Shown in pieces: positions 56,407 through 64,000 of a DNA stretch of 64,000 nucleotides. Each line of letters starts with the position of its first letter. Positions within the stretch are counted from its first letter, which is position 1. Source of the DNA: Phycisphaerales bacterium UBA7800 (GTDB lineage Bacteria; Planctomycetota; Phycisphaerae; Phycisphaerales; Phycisphaeraceae); contig DLCK01000035.1 of the NCBI GenBank assembly GCA_002480565.1, positions 1-64,000 of the forward strand, written 5' to 3'. Made by a program: the position numbers and the translations under genes. The notes under the pieces were generated by a model, which was not told the DNA's origin, did not search any database, and saw nothing but the letters and a program-made list of their open reading frames with translations.

Positions 56407-57342
56407 TTATCTAATCTCTTGTAGCGGGGATGGGTAATCGGCAATACGATTGGGGATGCGATCAATTGCCTGATGAGGCCAGACGATCTGACGTTGTTGA
56501 TCCGTGAGTCGGGAAAGTAATTCTTGCGATGGACGGTATGGATGTCTGAAAAATCCCCATGACGGGCCATACCGATACACCACCACACGGCGGAGACCTT
56601 CATTGACACGACGGGCTGAGCCGTGACAAATGGCATCGACAAATACCAGCACGTCGCCAGCATTCATGTGGACTTCAATAGCACCTTCCAATCCATCGCC
56701 GGAGGTATTTTGACCTTGCTTGATAGCATGTTTATCCATGTCCGGATGCTTGAGGTTGGACTTATGTGATCCAGGAATAAGCATGGTTCCGCCATCCCCC
56801 GTACCGATGTCGGTTAATGCCATCAGCACGTTAATCTGAGCACAGTGAAATTGTTCATGCTCATAGCGGTACTGTGTCCGAATCGCGCCTTCAGCTTTAC
56901 CACTGTGCATGCCGATGGCTTGCCCCGGGCCACGAAGTGATGCGAAATTTTCGTCGATGAACAGTGGCCCATGATGGTTGTCAAAATTGTGTTCCGAACC
57001 AACGAGTTCGAGTACTTTGCCAAACCATGAGGGATGGTCAATAAGTTGTGCAAAGTCCGGCCCGGCTTCATAGATCTGTTGCAGGTTCAGGCCATCATCG
57101 CCACCAAAGGTATGTGTCTGTATTGCACCGACCCAGTCACCATGTGTTAGTGGCGGTTGCATATTGATGAATGTGTCGAGTTTGCTGTTAAGTCGCTCCA
57201 GTAGCTCCGAGTCAATCGCATTTTCAATAACCAGATAGCCACGAAGATCAAACAAATAGCGATCCATGGGAGACAATCGTTGGTTTGGGTGAGCAATAGT
57301 GTCCGGCTGTTTTGTATGTTTTGGCGAGGTGACAGTGGTCAT
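56407..57342 (-). CDS. PhyH-family protein with H-x-G in place of H-x-D (module E)
   Basis: A 311-residue phytanoyl-CoA dioxygenase family protein. The characteristic G-D-G-G-T-M-L-I-P-G-S-H-K-S-N and the distal C-H-G-S-A-R-R with R-R-V-V-V-Y-R-Y are present. But where the first iron ligands H-x-D are expected it has His146-Ser-Gly148 (G-M-H-S-G-K-A-E). Loss of the Asp/Glu at this place is known from Fe(II)/2OG halogenases (SyrB2, WelO5 type). A subgroup of PhyH proteins with H-G-G here also exists and is uncharacterised to my knowledge. The spacing from His146 to the P-G-S-H motif is about 9 residues longer than in the other five paralogues. Paired with a URO-D-like gene downstream and an AraC gene divergent across 70 bp. 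Confidence 0.82.
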   Translation of the reverse strand: MTTVTSPKHTKQPDTIAHPNQRLSPMDRYLFDLRGYLVIENAIDSELLERLNSKLDTFINMQPPLTHGDWVGAIQTHTFGGDDGLNLQQIYEAGPDFAQLIDHPSWFGKVLELVGSEHNFDNHHGPLFIDENFASLRGPGQAIGMHSGKAEGAIRTQYRYEHEQFHCAQINVLMALTDIGTGDGGTMLIPGSHKSNLKHPDMDKHAIKQGQNTSGDGLEGAIEVHMNAGDVLVFVDAICHGSARRVNEGLRRVVVYRYGPSWGFFRHPYRPSQELLSRLTDQQRQIVWPHQAIDRIPNRIADYPSPLQEIR

Positions 57343-57412
57343 GATGGTTCCCTATTCATGAAAAAGTTGATGAGGTTGAATCATATTACGAGTTTAATTA
57401 CTGGAAAACGTC

Positions 57413-58300
57413 TTGAATCATGACCGTTATTTCCGGTATCCTAACCTAATGGCAAAGTCGATCCCGATTCATCATGAGCAGCCGTTGGGTTTTAAAGTCT
57501 GGCGTGGGGCGATCAATCGCATGTCACGTGCTCATCAACACAATGATCTGGAGATCAACATGCTCTTGCATGGGCAAGCAACATACTTGCATGGTGGGAG
57601 GCTCTTTGATCTGAATGTGGGGGCAATGTCCCTGTTCTGGGCGGCAATACCACATCAAATTATCAAGAAATCAACAGACACCCGCATGGCATGGATTACG
57701 CTCCCGTTGGACTGGCTTTGGAAGTGTGATTGCTCATCAGGTCTGTTGACCAAAATATTAACTGGCCAGATGATCACGGATATACAACCTGAACAACAGG
57801 ACGATACATCATTACGCAGTTGGCAAACCTATTGCAGTCAAGACGATCCACGCTGGCAACACATAGCGTCTCTGGAAGTTGAAGCCAGGCTTCGACGATT
57901 TATGATTGCAAACCAATCGTCAGCTAATCCAAAACGAAAAATACGAAAGAGACAGACAGAAAAATCTGCCCTTGATCCGGTACAGATGATGGCTGACTAT
58001 CTCTCATCACATTTCGATCAACCCATCGGGGTGGAAGATGTTGCTAAACAGGTCAGGCTCCATCCTAACTATGCGATGCGACTTTTTAGCAAGCATATGA
58101 ACATGACGATGATTCAATATCTCACACAACAGCGTATTGCTGAAGCGCGTCGTCTGCTGATTACAAGTGATCTACCCGTTCTGGATATCGTTTTTGAATG
58201 TGGTTTTGGCAGTACCAGTCAGTTTTATCAGGCATTTGAAACCTATGTCGGCCAGACACCACGGGCATTTCGCAAACAGTTGATGATGGGTGAACCCTAA
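57413..58300 (+). CDS. AraC-family regulator (module E)
   Basis: A 295-residue AraC-family regulator. A cupin sensor (H-Q-H-N-D-L-E-I-N-M-L-L-H-G, then A-A-I-P-H-Q-I) is followed by a basic linker (K-R-K-I-R-K-R-Q-T-E-K, about 185-195). Two helix-turn-helices come last (V-E-D-V-A-K-Q-V-R-L-H-P-N-Y-A-M-R-L-F and V-L-D-I-V-F-E-C-G-F-G-S-T-S-Q-F). The start is uncertain: TTG 57413 has GGA at 8 nt, while ATG 57449 has no clear site. It diverges from the H-x-G PhyH gene, and its stop overlaps that of the next AraC gene by 4 bp. Confidence 0.83.
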   Translation: MNHDRYFRYPNLMAKSIPIHHEQPLGFKVWRGAINRMSRAHQHNDLEINMLLHGQATYLHGGRLFDLNVGAMSLFWAAIPHQIIKKSTDTRMAWITLPLDWLWKCDCSSGLLTKILTGQMITDIQPEQQDDTSLRSWQTYCSQDDPRWQHIASLEVEARLRRFMIANQSSANPKRKIRKRQTEKSALDPVQMMADYLSSHFDQPIGVEDVAKQVRLHPNYAMRLFSKHMNMTMIQYLTQQRIAEARRLLITSDLPVLDIVFECGFGSTSQFYQAFETYVGQTPRAFRKQLMMGEP

Positions 58301-59184
58301 GTTTTCAGATGGTCGGTAGACCTAGATTGACGGTAGGCTCCGGGGGTCATCCCGACTATTTTCTTGAACACCGTGGCAAAGTACTGACTGGTTGAAAATC
58401 CTAAATCAAAACTGATGCGCGTGATTGTCTGATTGGTATGCCCAAGTAAATGCTGCCCGCGACGGATTCGCAAATGCGTGCGATAATCCGCAGGGGTAAG
58501 TCCGACTTCAGCTACAAAACGCTCGTGAAATCGACTCACACCAAGGCCAGCAATCATCGCGATTTCTTCGACTGTCGCGTCATCGTCTAAATGATTGGCG
58601 ATCCACTGCATGGCTTTACGGATTGAAGGGGTTCGATGAGAGGTATCATGTGATGTCTGCGATACATCATGATCCCGCAACAGTTGGATGAGTAAGTGAT
58701 GTAATGTTGCACGCAGGTAAACCGGCTGAAATGTAGAGGGTTTTTGTAATTCGCTGTGCATCTGTTTGAAATAGTAAGTCAAATCCGAAGAACATTTGAA
58801 GGTTCGGCGACTCATACCTTCCAATTGCCCAAACAGTTCAGAAGTCTGCTTGTGAGTGAGTCCTGGTAATGACCTGTTGGTTGGTGTGACAGGTAGAATA
58901 AGCCAGTACAACGCGCATGGGTGCATCACTTCATCAATTCCGCCATGGGGCTCATTGGGGTGTGTGATGTATATATCACCACGCCCCAGTTGATATATTT
59001 CATGGCCGACCCACCATTGGACACTACCCCCAGTGATCAGACAGATTTCATAGGCATTGGTGTGACGATGAGGCTTGAGTCCCAAATCTGTAGCCCTGGA
59101 CGTTGAAGTCCAGCCGAATGTTTCTATTTCCGGTAAACCCACATCCGAGCCGTCATAGGTCTGTCTTTGAACCTGTCGTTTCAT
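58297..59184 (-). CDS. AraC-family regulator (module F)
   Basis: A 295-residue AraC-family regulator with a well-formed cupin sensor (K-P-H-R-H-T-N-A-Y-E-I-C-L-I-T-G-G then G-D-I-Y-I-T-H-P-N-E-P-H-G). The C-terminal double helix-turn-helix has V-E-E-I-A-M-I-A-G-L-G-V-S-R-F-H-E-R-F and I-T-R-I-S-F-D-L-G-F-S-T-S-Q-Y-F. ATG 59184 has AAAAGG at 7 nt; an ATG at 59226 is in frame. It diverges from a PhyH gene across 133 bp. Confidence 0.86.
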   Translation of the reverse strand: MKRQVQRQTYDGSDVGLPEIETFGWTSTSRATDLGLKPHRHTNAYEICLITGGSVQWWVGHEIYQLGRGDIYITHPNEPHGGIDEVMHPCALYWLILPVTPTNRSLPGLTHKQTSELFGQLEGMSRRTFKCSSDLTYYFKQMHSELQKPSTFQPVYLRATLHHLLIQLLRDHDVSQTSHDTSHRTPSIRKAMQWIANHLDDDATVEEIAMIAGLGVSRFHERFVAEVGLTPADYRTHLRIRRGQHLLGHTNQTITRISFDLGFSTSQYFATVFKKIVGMTPGAYRQSRSTDHLKT

Positions 59185-59317
59185 TGAAAACCTTTTGAAT
59201 AGACGATTCGGAATAGGTACTGTCAATGTTTAATATTCTACGACACAGTCTGTTGAACGCCAAGCTGAACATTGCCTGCTAAAGTTTTCCAACCTCATTT
59301 AATATTGGAGAACCGCC

Positions 59318-60115
59318 ATGACCTTTTCTGTACCACAACTTACCGCTCAACAGATTGCTCAATATCACGTGGAGGGGTATATCACCCTTGATGCACTGAC
59401 AAGTCCAGAAGAAGTATTACAAATACGTGAAATTTATGATGATCTGTTTGATCGTCAAGTCGGACGCGAAAATGGTGATCAATTTGATCTTGGTGGAAGT
59501 GACGAAGATGGAGTTAAAGCAAAATTGCCTCAAATCCTAGGACCATCACGCTATGCACCACAGCTTAAGCAGATGCAGTTATACGCCAATGCACAAGCTG
59601 TCGCCCAGCAATTATTAGGGTCCAATGCCAAAGTGACCGGTGATCATGCAATCAATAAACCGGCATTGGATGGAGCCCAAACCCCCTGGCATCAGGACGA
59701 AGCGTACTGGGATCCCAAACAAATTTATGAAGCAATGAGTATCTGGATTCCATTGCAGGATGTGACAGTCGAGAATGGCTGCATGCAGTTTATCCCCGGA
59801 TCACATCGGTTGGATATCGTAGAGCATCAAAGTATAGGTGGTGATACACGTGTGCATGGGTTGGAAGTATGCGATCCGAAGTTGGACGTTTCATCTGCTG
59901 TGGCATGCCCGATTCCTGCTGGCGGTTGTACGATTCACAGCAATCGGACAATGCATTACGCAGGTGCGAATCTGACAGACAACCCGCGTCGAGCTTTGAT
60001 CATCATGGCGTCACTGCCCAGCATACCTTATCCGGCCCAAAGAAAATTCCCGTGGAACGAAGCCAAGAAAACTGCCCGTGACAAGCGAGCATTAGCAAAT
60101 ACAAGTAAAGCATAA
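59318..60115 (+). CDS. PhyH-type Fe(II)/2OG dioxygenase (module F)
   Basis: A 265-residue phytanoyl-CoA dioxygenase family protein. Iron ligands are His125-x-Asp127 (P-W-H-Q-D-E-A-Y-W) and the His in R-T-M-H-Y-A-G-A-N. The Arg in N-P-R-R-A-L-I-I should bind 2-oxoglutarate. V-E-N-G-C-M-Q-F-I-P-G-S-H-R is canonical. TTGGAGA precedes the ATG. The C-terminal tail is rich in Lys/Arg/Ala. A URO-D-like gene begins 13 bp after its stop. Confidence 0.88.
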   Translation: MTFSVPQLTAQQIAQYHVEGYITLDALTSPEEVLQIREIYDDLFDRQVGRENGDQFDLGGSDEDGVKAKLPQILGPSRYAPQLKQMQLYANAQAVAQQLLGSNAKVTGDHAINKPALDGAQTPWHQDEAYWDPKQIYEAMSIWIPLQDVTVENGCMQFIPGSHRLDIVEHQSIGGDTRVHGLEVCDPKLDVSSAVACPIPAGGCTIHSNRTMHYAGANLTDNPRRALIIMASLPSIPYPAQRKFPWNEAKKTARDKRALANTSKA

Positions 60116-60128
60116 GACGAAGGAAATA

Positions 60129-61289
60129 ATGATGTCTACACACGCCATGTCTACGATTTCCAATACCGAAAAAGACCATGTATGGCAGGCTTATCGCGAT
60201 CATCAAGCTGTTCGTGTCCCAGTGACGCTGGGGGCCAATCCGCGTGTTGTGATACTCAATGAACAGTGGAATCCAGAAGGCTATACATTTCAACAAGCCG
60301 CAGAGGATCCCCGGTTGCATCTGGAGATTGCGCTGCGGCATGCGCTGTACATGCGGACAGTGCTCAATCATTACACTGACAATCCCACGGGATTGCCGGA
60401 GTTTTGGGATGTGGGTCTTAATGTTTATAACGTCTATGAAGCTGCGATTCTCGGGGCGCCTTTGGACTATCTGCCAGGTCAAGTACCTGATACTAAAGTT
60501 TGTCTCGGTGAAGAGAATAAGTTGGAGATTTTTGAACAGGATATCTCCCAGCCACTTGAGAATTCGTTTATCAAGGATCGTCTGGTATTTTGGCAGGAGA
60601 TGGAAAAAATAGCCGCAGACATGCAATTTGAAGGCAGACCCATTCGTGTGAATCCATGGGCACTCTGTGGGACTGACGGGCCGGTGACTGTGGCAATGAA
60701 CCTGCGCGGGCCGGACTTTATGGAGGATTTACTGATCGATCCAGACTATGCCGACCGACTCATGCGATTTATTATGCAAGCCGCGATCAATCGACGTGCA
60801 GCGTTTGAAGAATACTGGGGCGATCGGATTGGTCGCGGTAACGGCATGGCAGATGACTCTATTGCCATGCTCAGTACACCGATGTACCAGCAGCAGGTGT
60901 TGCCGATTCACCGTATGTTTTACGAGTCTGTTTCGACGCAACGATCACGCGGTATGCATCTCTGTGGCAATGCTACGCGACACTTCCCATTAATACATGA
61001 ACATCTGGGTGTGACCAGTTTTGATACTGGATTTCCGGTGGATTTTGGAAATTTACGTCAGGAATTAGGTGACGATGTCGAAGTCTCCGGCGGCGTGGAA
61101 GTTGCCCTGTTGATGAATGGGACCGCGGATGAGGTTTATGAACGTACTAAGGCTATTTTACAAAGTGGTATCAAGCAGGGCGGTCGATTCATCATGCGTG
61201 AAGGCAATAACCTGCCGCCGAATTGTCCATTGGATACACTTGAAGCAATGTACCAGGCAACGCTTGAATATGGTCGGTATGACGATTGA
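60129..61289 (+). CDS. URO-D-like protein, HxC variant (module F)
   Basis: A 386-residue URO-D-superfamily protein. The likely metal motif is His277-x-Cys279 in M-H-L-C-G-N-A-T-R-H, and the C-terminal loop is R-E-G-N-N-L-P-P-N-C-P-L-D-T-L-E. This loop carries a Cys that could be the third ligand although it is shifted relative to the protein at 48217. AGGA lies ahead of two adjacent ATG codons (60129 and 60132). It forms an operon with the PhyH gene before it and ends 9 bp short of the AraC gene of module G, which is read towards it. Confidence 0.83.
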   Translation: MMSTHAMSTISNTEKDHVWQAYRDHQAVRVPVTLGANPRVVILNEQWNPEGYTFQQAAEDPRLHLEIALRHALYMRTVLNHYTDNPTGLPEFWDVGLNVYNVYEAAILGAPLDYLPGQVPDTKVCLGEENKLEIFEQDISQPLENSFIKDRLVFWQEMEKIAADMQFEGRPIRVNPWALCGTDGPVTVAMNLRGPDFMEDLLIDPDYADRLMRFIMQAAINRRAAFEEYWGDRIGRGNGMADDSIAMLSTPMYQQQVLPIHRMFYESVSTQRSRGMHLCGNATRHFPLIHEHLGVTSFDTGFPVDFGNLRQELGDDVEVSGGVEVALLMNGTADEVYERTKAILQSGIKQGGRFIMREGNNLPPNCPLDTLEAMYQATLEYGRYDD

Positions 61290-61298
61290 TTTTTGATG

Positions 61299-62075
61299 CT
61301 ATGACTGACGGCTTCGCCTGAATCTGCCGGGGCTGATGCCAACAGATTGCGTGAACTGTCGGGTGAAATAGTAGATATCTTGATAGCCCAGTTCATCTGC
61401 GATCTGTTTGATGGGTAAGTCTGTCGATCCGAGTTTGCGTCTCGCTTCAGTGATGAGCAAATCGAGTCGATATTGGTGTAATGTTGTCCCCGTGGCATGA
61501 CGGAAATGCCTGCGGAGCGTTGTTAAAGATAAATGTAGTGATGCTGCAATGGCATTGTAATCTGGCTCCATTTCAAGTTGAGATAAATGCTTGAGGACTT
61601 TGCTTAACCACACCGGGGGGTTGGGTTGCGTGGTGCTTTGCAATTGAGCAACTTCAAGCAGGATTGATTCGAGCAGATTGACTGCTTGTGCATGTCCCCA
61701 TCTTCCGGGTTGATTCATTTTCTCAAGCATCTGGTCATATCGTTTGACGAGTGTTGCTAAGACATCGTCGTCCAGTTGCATGGGTTGTGTTGGCAGGATA
61801 CCTGCTGCCTGCCAGCGTGTGACCTGCGGGCCTGTAAATGCAATGTAGCGATGCTCCCATGGTTTGCCTTTGGGTGATTCGTGAAAACGAATGTGTGGCC
61901 CGGGGAAGCATGGCCAAAACCATTGACCTTTCATTAATGTCTGATGATCGTCATAAAACAATTCAACTTGACCACGTGTCATTAGCTGAATGGTGTGATA
62001 TGTAAAAACCTTGTTGACCGTCGCGATGCAACGTGGTGTGTGTGCTGCATGAAGTAATGTTAGTTCGTCAAACAT
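61299..62075 (-). CDS. AraC-family regulator (module G)
   Basis: A 258-residue AraC-family regulator. The N-terminal sensor (L-M-T-R-G-Q-V-E-L-F-Y-D-D-H then F-W-P-C-F-P-G-P-H-I-R-F-H) is followed by helix-turn-helices Y-N-A-I-A-A-S-L-H-L-S-L-T-T-L-R-R-H-F and I-K-Q-I-A-D-E-L-G-Y-Q-D-I-Y-Y-F-T-R-Q-F. ATG 62075 is chosen by comparison with the family; the frame is open 32 codons further, into the divergent control region. It diverges from the last PhyH gene across 111 bp. Confidence 0.84.
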   Translation of the reverse strand: MFDELTLLHAAHTPRCIATVNKVFTYHTIQLMTRGQVELFYDDHQTLMKGQWFWPCFPGPHIRFHESPKGKPWEHRYIAFTGPQVTRWQAAGILPTQPMQLDDDVLATLVKRYDQMLEKMNQPGRWGHAQAVNLLESILLEVAQLQSTTQPNPPVWLSKVLKHLSQLEMEPDYNAIAASLHLSLTTLRRHFRHATGTTLHQYRLDLLITEARRKLGSTDLPIKQIADELGYQDIYYFTRQFTQSVGISPGRFRRSRQS

Positions 62076-62186
62076 GATTGGACATATTATGCAAAAATGA
62101 GCCGGTAACGTCCATTGTTTTCTTTTGGTTGTCAGGCAATAGTAATGTCGAACCTCATAAATAATTGTCAAAACAAAGGAAAAACA

Positions 62187-62978
62187 ATGACCGCCAACAC
62201 GATGTCTAAACTGATTAATGATATGGCTCTCACCGATTCAGAAGTTGCATTTTATAAAAATGAAGGTTATCTCTGCTTGCCTGGCCTGCTTGATAGCAAG
62301 ATGGTTCCTGCGATACGTGATGAAATTTACGATGTACTTGATGCCAACGGCGTGTCACGTCAGATGCTTTCATCAGCCAGTTGCAGTGCAGACAAGCTTC
62401 GTCAATGCAGTCAGTACCTTCGAGGCTCATTGCTTGATGATTTGATCAATGGGGCGGCGGTTAAAGCTGTCGCTAGACGATTGCTTGAAGGTGATGCTCA
62501 TGTGTATCTGCCGTTTTCTGCCGTGAAGGCAGCTGGCGGAGGCGGGACATTTCACTTTCATCAGGATAACAATTACACCAATCATCAACCTGCAATGGGG
62601 TCGATTAATATTTGGGTCGCTTTAGTGGACATGACTCCGGAGAACGGTTGTCTTCAAGTCATTCCTCGGTCGCATCTCAATGGTCAGCTTCAGTCTCGGA
62701 ATAGTGATGACGGTGATACGCATCAGCAGTTGGATGTGGATCCGATGCAGTGTTTGCCGATACGCATGCGTGCTGGAGATGCGATTGCATTCACGCGTTT
62801 GACGGTTCATGGTTCTGGGCCCAACGTGTCTCCCGAACCGCGTGTGGCGTATGCCTTGCAGTTTCACCGCAGCGATGTGAAATGGTTTGATCGTGACAAT
62901 GATCAATGGAATGTACTCGTCGACTCGCCGCGTTTTGCAACGCCCCCAGTCGACAAACTTGGCCCCGCCAGGAAATGA
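62187..62978 (+). CDS. PhyH-type Fe(II)/2OG dioxygenase (module G)
   Basis: A 263-residue phytanoyl-CoA dioxygenase family protein. Iron ligands are His125-x-Asp127 (H-F-H-Q-D-N-N-Y) and the His in L-T-V-H-G-S-G-P-N. The Arg in E-P-R-V-A-Y-A-L-Q-F-H should hold 2-oxoglutarate. E-N-G-C-L-Q-V-I-P-R-S-H has Arg where Gly is usual. AAAGGA precedes ATG 62187; the frame is open 24 codons further upstream. The next URO-D-like gene starts 9 bp after its stop. Confidence 0.87.
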   Translation: MTANTMSKLINDMALTDSEVAFYKNEGYLCLPGLLDSKMVPAIRDEIYDVLDANGVSRQMLSSASCSADKLRQCSQYLRGSLLDDLINGAAVKAVARRLLEGDAHVYLPFSAVKAAGGGGTFHFHQDNNYTNHQPAMGSINIWVALVDMTPENGCLQVIPRSHLNGQLQSRNSDDGDTHQQLDVDPMQCLPIRMRAGDAIAFTRLTVHGSGPNVSPEPRVAYALQFHRSDVKWFDRDNDQWNVLVDSPRFATPPVDKLGPARK

Positions 62979-62987
62979 GATGGACAG

Positions 62988-64000
62988 ATGAATGAGAAGT
63001 TGTGTCAATATCTTGATGACCTTGCTTGCCGGATAGATGAAAATCAGGAATCAGGACTTCATCAGACATGGGATGATTTTCTGGATAACAAACTAACAGA
63101 GGGTTGCTTTAAACCCAATAAGCGAAAACCTTCGCCAAGCCAGTTGGATTGGTTGCCTGTCCCTGTCAATGACACTTTGCACGATCCGCAGCTGATGGTT
63201 TATGAGCAGTTTCGCATGATTTCCGACGAACTTGCCAAAGGTGGCAATGCGCTTTTGAATGTGCGATGTAATTACGGGGTGTCGATCATGACCAGTCAGT
63301 TAGGCTGCAAGGTGATTGAAATGCCTGTTGGTCAGGACAACACACCTACAGCCCAGGCCTTACCGGATGAGTATGCGATCCAAGCAGTGATTGATGCCGG
63401 GCTGCCGGACTTGCGTGCAGGCCAGGGGGCGGATGTCTGGGATACTGCGGATTTGTTTTTGCAGATCATGGATCGTTGGCCTGTATTGGGGCGATGGGTT
63501 TCACTGTATCATCCTGATACCCAAGGTCCAATGGATAACGCAGAACTGGCATGGGGCAGTGAGATCTTCCTGGCATTTTATGACTCGCCGCAACGGGTGC
63601 ATGACTTTCTGGAATTGATGACTCAACACTACATCGCGTTTTTAACCAAGTGGTTTGCTTTGGTGCCCACGCCGAATTTTTCGACACATTGGGGCTTGAA
63701 GGTTCCGGGAAAAATTGTGCTGCGTGATGATTCATTGATGAATCTTTCGCCGGAGATTTATGCTGAATTTATTCGTGATTACGAAGTTCGTTGCCTACGA
63801 GAGTTGGGTGGGGGGATGATCCATTTTTGTGGTCGAGGCGATCACTTTATTGAACAGATGAGTCAGATGCAAAGTGATGGTTTAAACGCAATTAATATGA
63901 GTCAGCCGCATCTGAACGACATGGAAACGATCTATCGCAATACCGTGGATAAAGGTGTCAAGATTATTGGTTTTGATACCGACTGGGCAAACAAAGCAAT
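62988..64000 (+). CDS. URO-D-like protein, HxC variant, partial (module G)
   Basis: An open frame of 337 complete codons that runs off the right edge of the window; only its 3' end is missing. It reads as a URO-D-superfamily protein. M-I-H-F-C-G-R-G-D-H-F-I holds His279-x-Cys281, preceded by N-L-S-P-E-I-Y-A-E-F-I-R-D-Y, and followed by G-L-N-A-I-N-M-S-Q-P. The C-terminal loop that would show the third ligand lies beyond the window. The start ATG 62988 lies 9 bp after the PhyH stop, as in the other modules. An ATG at 62992 in another frame is closed early by comparison. Confidence 0.8.
   Translation, partial: MNEKLCQYLDDLACRIDENQESGLHQTWDDFLDNKLTEGCFKPNKRKPSPSQLDWLPVPVNDTLHDPQLMVYEQFRMISDELAKGGNALLNVRCNYGVSIMTSQLGCKVIEMPVGQDNTPTAQALPDEYAIQAVIDAGLPDLRAGQGADVWDTADLFLQIMDRWPVLGRWVSLYHPDTQGPMDNAELAWGSEIFLAFYDSPQRVHDFLELMTQHYIAFLTKWFALVPTPNFSTHWGLKVPGKIVLRDDSLMNLSPEIYAEFIRDYEVRCLRELGGGMIHFCGRGDHFIEQMSQMQSDGLNAINMSQPHLNDMETIYRNTVDKGVKIIGFDTDWANKA

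Noticed and set aside
60003..60626. Open frame of 207 codons on the minus strand
   Set aside because: It spans the junction of a clear PhyH / URO-D operon on the plus strand and has no protein family features.

Overview
The window looks like a chromosomal segment of a Planctomycetota bacterium, probably of the Phycisphaerae type. This rests on three things. There are three secreted proteins with the N-methylation leader (FTLIELLVVISIIALL) followed by a K-C-x-x-N-x-x-Q/R-x-G stretch, one of them with an H-x9-DG motif. There is a 4148-residue beta-helix protein with a LEPR-XLL-like N-terminus. And non-haem dioxygenase and URO-D-like paralogues are heavily expanded. No rRNA, tRNA, CRISPR array, transposase or phage gene was seen. 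The placement is an inference from gene content, not from a marker gene.

Left part (about 0.5-27.8 kb): carbohydrate-use loci, each with its own one-component regulator. Locus 1 (504-5333, minus strand) is a tight operon: GntR/LacI-type regulator, ROK sugar kinase, GmhA-like SIS isomerase and GH38 alpha-mannosidase, joined by ATGA or TGATG stop/start overlaps, with a perfect inverted repeat just upstream of the regulator. Loci 2-4 share one plan: a regulator, a prepilin-like secreted protein as first gene of the enzyme set, then large exported polysaccharide-active proteins. Locus 2 has a GntR/LacI regulator, pseudopilin and 1693-aa GH2-like enzyme. Locus 3 has a LacI regulator diverging from a pseudopilin, a 1344-aa GH-like protein and a 1175-aa double pectate-lyase-3 protein. 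Locus 4 has a pseudopilin, polysaccharide deacetylase, beta-helix protein and LacI regulator, with a LacI-type palindrome upstream.

Middle (28.7-41.1 kb): one giant exported protein built from five repeats of a beta-helix module, each opening with a Y-V-D-D motif, followed by two cadherin/VCBS-like domains and a Ser/Thr-rich tail.

Right part (41.3-64 kb, running off the end): the most unusual region. A Fur-family regulator and a ferritin-like protein lead into seven consecutive modules. Each module is an AraC-family regulator transcribed divergently from a short operon holding one or two URO-D/MtaA-like proteins plus a non-haem iron protein. The iron protein is a PhyH-type Fe(II)/2-oxoglutarate dioxygenase in six modules and a ferritin-like di-iron candidate in the first. 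In all there are eight URO-D-like, six PhyH-like and seven AraC genes. Where modules meet tail to tail, the two stop codons lie within 10 bp of each other or overlap. The URO-D paralogues differ at the position of the zinc-binding H-x-C motif (HxC, HxD, DxD, TxD), so they are unlikely all to do the same chemistry. The working hypothesis is a family of parallel, separately induced oxidative pathways that remove a small group (methyl or carboxyl) from different but related small molecules. The substrates cannot be read from the sequence.
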